Assembly: GCF_026183695.1 (NCBI RefSeq)
Contig: NZ_JAPFRD010000002.1
Location: 322,732 to 386,731, forward strand
Length of the DNA stretch: 64,000 bases
From: Alteromonas aquimaris
GTDB lineage: Bacteria > Pseudomonadota > Gammaproteobacteria > Enterobacterales > Alteromonadaceae
Direction of reading: 5' to 3'
Shown in pieces: positions 57,860 through 64,000 of the stretch. The notes below the pieces were generated by a model that was not told the origin of the DNA, made no database searches, and saw nothing but the letters and a program-made list of their open reading frames with translations. The translations under genes and the position numbers were made by a program. Position 1 is the stretch's first letter. Every line of letters starts with the position of its first letter.

Positions 57860-57887
57860 CGATTCATTTTAAACGGTTATGCGTTTT

Positions 57888-57922
57888 AAAAAGCCAGTCA
57901 GCATTGCAGACTGGCTTTTTTA
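57888..57922 (+). terminator. Intrinsic terminator after the glycosyltransferase
   Basis: AAAAAGCCAGTC (57888-57899) and GACTGGCTTTTT (57909-57920) form a perfect stem with 9-base loop and T-run. Confidence 0.9.
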
Positions 57923-58389
57923 TTGGAGGCAGATAAAAATGTCAACTTGCTGGTCTCACAAGTAAAGCATGACAAGATGCGATGCCTTATTTGTTCTTAA
58001 TGTCCAGTCCTAAAAACTGTCACCGTATTCTAGGTCGACACATAACACGTAATTTGCTTTTTATTTTCATTGCCCCATCCTTAGCCAAAGTATTATAGAT
58101 TATCTGCTGCACAGAGATTTTCTCTTTATACGAGTAAGGGAGTTTGGGAAGTATCACCTGATCTATTGCTTATGGAGCAGCAGGTTGAGGAGAGCTGAGC
58201 TTATCTCAGTGGGAGAGAATCTTCGCGTGAATATAGATTAACGTTGTATTCTCGCATTTTGACTGCAATCTTACAGATTGCATAAGGGAAATCAGCACAT
58301 GCATCCTTCACGGGCAGCCTTTGATTCTGAATGTAATGAATAAAGGCTGCCACATCGTGGAGTAGAATAGACTTAGACTAACCAATCAA
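57923..58389. other. Intergenic region with two hairpins
   Basis: No gene is visible. TGCAATC/GATTGCA (58264-58282) is a perfect 7-bp hairpin. GGCAGCCTTT (58313-58322) and AAAGGCTGCC (58342-58351) form a perfect 10-bp inverted repeat with a 19-base loop, extended by ATTC/GAAT; it lies about 40 bp after the prsT stop on the minus strand, without T-run. It may aid prsT termination or be part of an RNA. Confidence 0.45.
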
Positions 58390-61143
58390 TTATTGGAGCT
58401 CGGCGCGAAGCACTTCTAATTCTTCTTTAAGCTGTTGGTTATCGACACTACCTATTTTTTCAATCACTTGGCGGCTCTGCGTCTTATCACCTACCGCCAA
58501 AAGCGCTTGTGCATAGTGTAACGCTATGTTGGGAGTAGGAGTTATACTGTAGGCTTTAGCTAGAAGATCTACCGCTTTATCAGTGTTACCCATCTTAGCT
58601 TCGATTTGTCCTAAAGTGTCTAACAGGCCAGGGACATCTTGTTGAAGTTTCAAGGCATTTTCAGCTATTTTCTTCGCTTGGTTATATTCTTTATCATTCA
58701 TTAATAGCCAAGCTAGATTATTGGCAGCAATGACATTAGACGGTTGCAGTTGCAGAATAGTACGATATTGCTCTTTTGCCGCCTCTGGTTCTTGATAAAT
58801 GACCAAATTAGCCAAAAGGTTTCGCGAATACACGTCATTTGGATGAGTTTCGACTCTGGAGCGTAAGAACGTTAATAGTTCCTTGGGCTGATTTGTCGCT
58901 CGTAAGGCAATGGCAACAGCTTTCGCATTAAAAAGATTTGGCGCACTTTCGTAAAACGTTTGAAGTAATGGCAATGCTTTCGACGGTTTTTCTTCTAGTA
59001 ATAGAATATGACCACGCAACCCTTCCCCAACTACAGACTCTCTAAAATCCGCAGGCAACTTAGATAATGCTATTCTGGCTCTGCGGGGGTCTTGTTTTTC
59101 AATTAAGTAGCGAATGTTTATCGCTTTGAGATTCGCAGATTGCGGAATATCGGAAATAGCCCGTTGGATTGATTGCAATAATTTGCTTTCTTTATCAACA
59201 TTTTTGAAAAAGCTTATCTGAGCTAAAGCAGCGACTTCATTTTTAGGCTGGATTCGTACCCAATCCGCCAGTAAATTTTCAGCATCATTGATTTTATTTT
59301 GCTGAAGGTAACTTTCCAGACGGGTATAAAAATAGTCGTCAGGGGCACTTTTGAGGCGATCCTCGTCGACTTTTAAGGCACTTTGTACCTTCTCGTGATC
59401 CCCTTGTCGCATGTATAATTGGGCTAGCAATACTTTGAGTTCCAAATTGTTGGGAGCGGTTTGAATCGCCTGTTTTAAGGTCTCAATGCCTTTGGATAGG
59501 TTATCCATCGCATAAATACCTACCAACATTTTAACGCCGGGCAAGTACTCTGGTTTTCCTTCTACAAGGGGTTTAAGCTGATTGATCGCTGCTTCCCGGT
59601 TCCCTTCTGCCAGTGCCTGATTAGCAAAATAAATGCGTGAAGGCGTATTGAGATTATCTATAGCCTGGGCTTTTTTGTATGCTTCTACTGCTTGTTCGTG
59701 CTCATTTGCTTCGCGGTGTGCGAGGGCAATAGTGTTATATCCCAGAAGTTGGTTTTCTTTATCGGCAATTAATTGCTGACCAAACTTCATTAAGGCATTG
59801 GCATCGCCGCTTTTCAAATATGCGTCAATTAGGCCTAATTTTGCCCCTTGCAAGTTTGTATTTTGGGAAATAGCTTTTTCTAGGTCTTTGATGCCAGACA
59901 TGTCATTAAGTTGTATTTTAAGAAGCCCTAGTCGAGCAATATCTTCTGCGGAATTTATCTCTATCGATTGAAGTTCGGCTAACAACTCGCGGGCTTTAGA
60001 CTCTTCTCCCGAACGTGCCAGGTTAGTGCCTAACATAGCTACGATACTCGCATCCTGACTCGTCAAGTTATCCCACTTTTTAACCGTAGAGGAGGCTTCC
60101 TGGTCATAACCCAGTAGAATCTGCGTCAAAACATACAACCGTCTGGCAGGATGATCGGGGGGTAATTTATCGGCTACCATTTTTAAACTGCGATAGGATT
60201 GCTCGTAATTTTCCAGCTGATAATCGCTAACCCCTTTTACCACTAAGGCCATTTCAGTACGCAGGCCAGCCTGAACCGCGATATCGATCATTCGTTTAGC
60301 TGCTTTATAATTTTTTTCGTTAAACGCGATAATCGCACCCAACTTGTTCACGTAAGGGTGGGAAGGAAATTCTTTGAGGAGTTGTTCCGTCAGTTTTTTA
60401 CCTTCGTCAAATTCTTGCGCTTGCACCAGAGCCCCAGCCAATAAGACCTTAGCCTCACGTGATTCAGGTTGCATATCACTATAATCTCTAAAAGCTTTCA
60501 CCGCCGCGTTATATTTATTGGCTTTTAAATTAAGTTGACCTAGCAGTAGATGAACTTCAGCAACTTCAGGACTGGTTTTTGCCAAATCATTTAACAAAGA
60601 AATTGCTTCGTCCATGCTTGTCTGATTAGACGTGACATAGACGCTACCAAGTTGAGAGTAAGTAGAGTCTTCACCCGCCGCGGCGGCTTTTTCAAAGAAC
60701 ACCAGCGCTTCTTCTTCATTATTTAACGCGGAAGCAGCAACGCCTTTATAGACATACATCTGTGCAATCTGATCGGCTGAAAAACTGGCACCGTCGAAAT
60801 CGGCTTTAATCACGTCTTCAAATTCGCCCAGTCTTATCTGCGCTCGAGCAAGACCCAGGATAACTTCTGGAGCAGAACTACCCAGCTGTTTAGCTTTTTT
60901 TAGCTCCTTTTCAGCGCCGGCATAGTTCCCATTGGCAAGTAATATTTGACCAAGTAACAGGCGAACTTCAGTATCGTTGGGATTGTCCACCAGAACGTTC
61001 TGTAAATTAATTCTAGCTTCGTTTAATTGTCCACTCTCCAAAGCAGCTTCAGCATCAGCGACCGCTTCATCGCGATTTACCGCTGGTGTACACCCTACGC
61101 TTGCAGCAATTAACAAAGGTAATACGAACGTTCTCTTAAGCAT
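58390..61143 (-). CDS. prsT: XrtA-system TPR lipoprotein, PrsT
   Basis: A 917-residue lipoprotein with lipobox ASVGC near residue 18, followed by about 20 TPR units across the whole mature length (for example LNEARINLQNVLVDNPNDTEVRLLLGQILLANGNYAGAEKELKKA). Length and context match PrsT, the PEP-CTERM system TPR protein, proposed to act as a scaffold for exopolysaccharide export. Monocistronic and convergent with the glycosyltransferase gene. Confidence 0.85.
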   Translation of the reverse strand: MLKRTFVLPLLIAASVGCTPAVNRDEAVADAEAALESGQLNEARINLQNVLVDNPNDTEVRLLLGQILLANGNYAGAEKELKKAKQLGSSAPEVILGLARAQIRLGEFEDVIKADFDGASFSADQIAQMYVYKGVAASALNNEEEALVFFEKAAAAGEDSTYSQLGSVYVTSNQTSMDEAISLLNDLAKTSPEVAEVHLLLGQLNLKANKYNAAVKAFRDYSDMQPESREAKVLLAGALVQAQEFDEGKKLTEQLLKEFPSHPYVNKLGAIIAFNEKNYKAAKRMIDIAVQAGLRTEMALVVKGVSDYQLENYEQSYRSLKMVADKLPPDHPARRLYVLTQILLGYDQEASSTVKKWDNLTSQDASIVAMLGTNLARSGEESKARELLAELQSIEINSAEDIARLGLLKIQLNDMSGIKDLEKAISQNTNLQGAKLGLIDAYLKSGDANALMKFGQQLIADKENQLLGYNTIALAHREANEHEQAVEAYKKAQAIDNLNTPSRIYFANQALAEGNREAAINQLKPLVEGKPEYLPGVKMLVGIYAMDNLSKGIETLKQAIQTAPNNLELKVLLAQLYMRQGDHEKVQSALKVDEDRLKSAPDDYFYTRLESYLQQNKINDAENLLADWVRIQPKNEVAALAQISFFKNVDKESKLLQSIQRAISDIPQSANLKAINIRYLIEKQDPRRARIALSKLPADFRESVVGEGLRGHILLLEEKPSKALPLLQTFYESAPNLFNAKAVAIALRATNQPKELLTFLRSRVETHPNDVYSRNLLANLVIYQEPEAAKEQYRTILQLQPSNVIAANNLAWLLMNDKEYNQAKKIAENALKLQQDVPGLLDTLGQIEAKMGNTDKAVDLLAKAYSITPTPNIALHYAQALLAVGDKTQSRQVIEKIGSVDNQQLKEELEVLRAELQ

Positions 61144-61322
61144 AAATGTTTCCTTTTACACGCTAATCTCTTTACAATGAGCCAAATAGCAAGAATATAG
61201 TTTTTTATTCTTGTACAGGAAGATATAGGTAACTGATCATCAAACAATCCTGATTGGATGGTGCTGCGTACAAATATCCAAGTCAATACTGTAACTCATG
61301 TAAGTAATAAAAAGTAGAATCT

Positions 61323-62192
61323 ATGGCAAATGTTAACGCAATGACAGTGGATGTTGAAGAGTACTTCCAGGTTGAAGCTTTTGCACAGGACATTGCAATT
61401 AGCGAATGGTCGAAATATGAATCCCGTCTTGCACTCCAAATGGACAAGTTGCTTTCGGTATTTGCGGAAACGGATGTTAAAGCCACATTTTTCACCTTAG
61501 GCTGGATTGCCAAAGCACATCCTGAGATTGTCAAACGCATCGTAGCTGAAGGGCACGAAATTGCCAGTCATGGCTTCATGCATCAGCATTTGTCAAAGCA
61601 AAACAGCGATGTGTTTTTTGAAGATATCTCCAAGGCGAAATCGTTATTGGAAGATATTGCAGGGTGTGCAGTGAAGGGTTACAGAGCCCCTTGTTTTTCT
61701 ATTAGTGCTGATAACGACTGGGCACATGACTTAATTGCTGAAGCGGGCTATGAGTATAGCTCCAGTAGTTACCCAATTAATCACGACCTGTATGGAGTGC
61801 CAAATGCGCCCAAGCATCCATACAAACTCGCTAATGGTTTATTAGAAATTCCTGTCACCACCGCTATGTGGCGAAATCGTGTCTTCCCAGCAGGAGGAGG
61901 AGGGTATTTTCGCTTGCTTCCCTTTGCTATTTTTAATTGGCTATTCCAGAAAAGTGATGTGAATACTGTGGCGAACTTTTATACCCATCCATGGGAATTT
62001 GATCCGGAACAACCCAAAATCCAGAGCAACTTTAAATCTAGCTTTCGACATCATGTGAACCAGCGTAGTGCGTTAAGCAAATTGACGAAGTTGTGTGAAA
62101 GATACAAATGGACAACCATGGCTGAGGCGTACCTCACCCAAACATACCCCCAATTTGGCTCCTGGCAAAAAGTGGCCAATGGCGATTACTGA
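61323..62192 (+). CDS. XrtA-system polysaccharide deacetylase
   Basis: A 289-residue NodB-type (CE4) deacetylase. Motif 1 TVDVEEYF, motif 2 HEIASHGFMHQ (H-x3-H), motif 3 GYRAPCFS and motif 5 NFYTHPWEFD are visible; the Asp and two His residues for zinc are all present. The DVEEYF form is the subtype found in XrtA/PEP-CTERM loci (TIGR03006). It removes acetyl groups from the polymer. Its last seven bases overlap the convergent next gene. Confidence 0.85.
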   Translation: MANVNAMTVDVEEYFQVEAFAQDIAISEWSKYESRLALQMDKLLSVFAETDVKATFFTLGWIAKAHPEIVKRIVAEGHEIASHGFMHQHLSKQNSDVFFEDISKAKSLLEDIAGCAVKGYRAPCFSISADNDWAHDLIAEAGYEYSSSSYPINHDLYGVPNAPKHPYKLANGLLEIPVTTAMWRNRVFPAGGGGYFRLLPFAIFNWLFQKSDVNTVANFYTHPWEFDPEQPKIQSNFKSSFRHHVNQRSALSKLTKLCERYKWTTMAEAYLTQTYPQFGSWQKVANGDY

Positions 62193-63205
62193 TTACGCTT
62201 TAGCCACCAACTGAAGATTGCCTCTTTCATCGGGCTGACTTTTTCAGGAAGGCAACATAAGGCGAATTTTTTTTGTTTTTTGTTGCCCCATTTGTATTTA
62301 TAGGATTCTACCCCGCGTAAAAAGTCCACTTTTGTAATATTCAGTTCTGCAAAGTTTTTGTATATTTGTTCAAGCATAATCATCCCTGGTGAAAATTGCC
62401 TGTAATTGGAGTTTATTACTGGAACGTAGTAATAAAGACAATTTTGAACAATAAAACCAAGGTGAGCTGCAATAATATTTTCCTCATGCTTTATGCAGGC
62501 GACGTGCAAGAAGGGAACACTCGCTTTTAATAACTCATGGATCTCATTGCGGTCATGGATGGCTGTAAGTGCACTTTCACCATATTTGGCGGCATTATTA
62601 TCGAGGATCCAGTTGATGACATCTTCGTCATAGCCTAAATTAAGAGAAACAGTCAGTTCACCTTTCTCTTCAAGTTTCTTTCGTCTTCGAGCGGCGTCAT
62701 TGATAACCTTCTTTTTCACCGGTCCCAGTTGGGTTGAATAACTTACATGCTCCCAGCGCTGAAATTTTCTCAATCGTCCAAATCGATTCGCACTGCTGAT
62801 CAATACACTTGTGAGATGTTGGTCGGGATAATGAAAAATAAGCGGTAACGATTGAAATGAAGACGCTTTTAGCGCAGCAAAAACGGCATCTAAGCAATCG
62901 CTTAGAACATAATTTGAGTCTAAGAGTATACTTTGATAGTCGGTAAAGCGCTGACAAAGATGAACTAAACCTTCTATTCGAATCTTTGAAATGACCACCT
63001 TTTTAGCAAGAGGCAATATTGCTACACATTTCGCACCATGCCAGATAGAAATTAAAATCGGTTGCGCTTCATAACTGGCTAACTTGAGACACCAATGATA
63101 CTGAATAAAGGGGGTGGTTTTTTCCTTTTCCTGTAAAGCGAGCCATTCATCTTTTAGCTCTTCGAAAGCCACATGGCCTCGATGTATTTTTCCGTGTAAT
63201 TCCAT
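62186..63205 (-). CDS. GNAT-superfamily acetyltransferase, BcsL/CelD type
   Basis: A 339-residue protein with two GNAT-like halves, typical of the Acetyltransf_6 family (FemAB-related). Conserved-looking C-terminal HLGFIVQNCLYYYVPVINSNYRQFSPGMIMLEQIYKNF and KVDFLRGVESYKYKWGN are typical of the acceptor side. The N-terminal WLALQEKEKTTPFIQYHWCLKLA is the donor-binding half of such proteins. It likely modifies a sugar or amino sugar of the polymer. It lies two bases after the next FemAB gene on the same strand, so it is in an operon with it. Confidence 0.75.
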   Translation of the reverse strand: MELHGKIHRGHVAFEELKDEWLALQEKEKTTPFIQYHWCLKLASYEAQPILISIWHGAKCVAILPLAKKVVISKIRIEGLVHLCQRFTDYQSILLDSNYVLSDCLDAVFAALKASSFQSLPLIFHYPDQHLTSVLISSANRFGRLRKFQRWEHVSYSTQLGPVKKKVINDAARRRKKLEEKGELTVSLNLGYDEDVINWILDNNAAKYGESALTAIHDRNEIHELLKASVPFLHVACIKHEENIIAAHLGFIVQNCLYYYVPVINSNYRQFSPGMIMLEQIYKNFAELNITKVDFLRGVESYKYKWGNKKQKKFALCCLPEKVSPMKEAIFSWWLKRNQ

Positions 63206-63207
63206 AA

Positions 63208-64000
63208 TTAAGGCAACTGAGAAGCGACAAAAGGTCCAATCTTATTTGCTAACCATACAGGCATGCGCTGCCAGGCTGCAATGGCTAATTTGAATTTAGG
63301 GTTGTCTGGATTCAGACTTTGTTCTGAGTTCGTCTCTGTCGCCAGCGTATACCAATAATGTTGAACTGGTTTCGCACCCCACTGCTTTTTAAACCGATAG
63401 GTTCCCGCGTCCTTGGTAGAACGGCCAAAATCAAACCATTTCATGTTAAGTTTTATGGCATGTTTAAGGATGTGGTCATACATCCACATGTTTATATTCA
63501 TTTTGTTCGCCGAACGCAACGTTGATGCCCACGGGATCTCCATCATGTCATTATGGGTAGTGAGAAATGCTGCACCCACCGCTTTATTACGGACATACAC
63601 TACAATGAGTTGGGCGTTGTCTTCTAATTGTGTCAGCAGTAATCGAAAAAAAGATTTGTGTTCGACGGGGGTGCCTAAATCACGCATGTTGGTTGAAAAA
63701 ACTTTATAAAAGTCGTTAAGCAACTCTTCCTTTCCCACTTTAAATGTAGGTGAATACTCTTCCGCTTTTTTAGCTTGGGCTCTTACCTTAGCGCCTATCT
63801 GTTGTTCGAAAAGAGAAATGTCGCCAGGCAATGCTCTTAACATCGATACCTTCTTCAAGGATGAGGCTCTATCGGTTTTAGTGGTGGATCGGATCTCAGC
63901 GTATTTACTGCCCACTGACCTAGCGTGTTGGTCATAAGCTTCTAATAATGAAGCAAACACCCGTTTACAGGAGGTTAACGGGCCACCGTAATTAAAAAAG
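63208..64000 (-). CDS. FemAB-family XrtA/PEP-CTERM system protein, cut by the window end
   Basis: Partial gene: 263 residues are visible and the frame stays open to the right edge of the window, reading FFNYGGPLTSCKRVFASLLEAY at its N-terminal side. The GTG near 63960 is therefore internal. Signatures FFNYGGP, LTTHNDMMEIPWAST, NMNMWMYDHIL-like (here NINMWMYDHIL) and WFDFGRSTKDAGTYRFKKQWGAKP match FemAB-like GNAT proteins of the TIGR03019 type. Such proteins may attach amino acids or acyl groups. The gene continues beyond position 64000 and is followed by the GNAT gene two bases downstream. Confidence 0.85.
   Translation of the reverse strand, partial: FFNYGGPLTSCKRVFASLLEAYDQHARSVGSKYAEIRSTTKTDRASSLKKVSMLRALPGDISLFEQQIGAKVRAQAKKAEEYSPTFKVGKEELLNDFYKVFSTNMRDLGTPVEHKSFFRLLLTQLEDNAQLIVVYVRNKAVGAAFLTTHNDMMEIPWASTLRSANKMNINMWMYDHILKHAIKLNMKWFDFGRSTKDAGTYRFKKQWGAKPVQHYWYTLATETNSEQSLNPDNPKFKLAIAAWQRMPVWLANKIGPFVASQLP

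Noticed and set aside
63208..63960. Complete gene starting at GTG 63960
   Set aside because: The frame continues to the window edge with the family-typical FFNYGGP, so the gene is truncated by the window.

Overview
This window looks like a chromosomal segment of a marine gammaproteobacterium of the order Alteromonadales, most likely the family Alteromonadaceae. I infer this from protein-level resemblance (FadH, YbiT, GlnE, HldE, Tdk, Upp, PldA, an LpxL-type acyltransferase, DUF3081 and DUF3185 proteins), moderate GC content and the XrtA/PEP-CTERM exopolysaccharide genes at the right end. I see no rRNA, tRNA, insertion sequence, prophage or CRISPR array. Most of the window is ordinary core and envelope DNA with some accessory islands.

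Layout. 0-1.7 kb: a tandem repeat array, a HAD hydrolase, a small DUF3185 membrane protein and a long inverted repeat. 1.7-10.6 kb is a metal-acquisition block: an FtsX-type ABC transporter (1.7-3.7 kb), a complete fbpABC ferric-iron importer (4.1-7.9 kb) with a Fur box, and a ZnuD-like TonB-dependent receptor with His/Asp/Glu-rich segments (8.25-10.6 kb) preceded by two tandem Zur-like boxes. 10.8-13.6 kb: small membrane or secreted proteins of unknown role (one PspB-like), then about 0.7 kb of non-coding repeats. 13.6-17.5 kb: fadH and the ABC-F protein ybiT. 17.5-21 kb: an unusual set of a histidine-decarboxylase-like PLP enzyme, an amidohydrolase, a class II aldolase and an SDR dehydrogenase. 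21-29 kb: pldA, two solitary family-3 solute-binding proteins, an alcohol dehydrogenase, an M1 lipoprotein peptidase and a GAF protein.

29-37.4 kb: a candidate small RNA, a methyltransferase, upp, a second GAF protein, tdk in an apparent operon with a GGDEF-EAL protein, and a FadE-type acyl-CoA dehydrogenase with a possible FadR operator. 37.6-44.5 kb is an envelope block: an MMPL/RND transporter, a LolA-like periplasmic protein and a predicted outer-membrane protein in one operon, then a small beta-barrel protein, a DUF3081 protein, an LpxL-type acyltransferase and a TcpQ-domain protein. 44.6-50.3 kb: glnE, a DUF350 membrane protein, a GIY-YIG protein and hldE.

50.4-64 kb is most of an XrtA/PEP-CTERM-type exopolysaccharide locus: ExeA-like ATPase; an operon of polysaccharide export protein, chain-length protein, tyrosine autokinase and outer-membrane protein; the polyprenyl-phosphate glycosyltransferase; the TPR lipoprotein PrsT; a polysaccharide deacetylase; and two FemAB/GNAT-like proteins, the last cut by the window end. 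The exosortase itself and any PEP-CTERM substrate are not in the window and are expected to the right.

All family assignments come from reading motifs and remembered family signatures; no database search was run. Regulatory sites are consensus matches made by eye.
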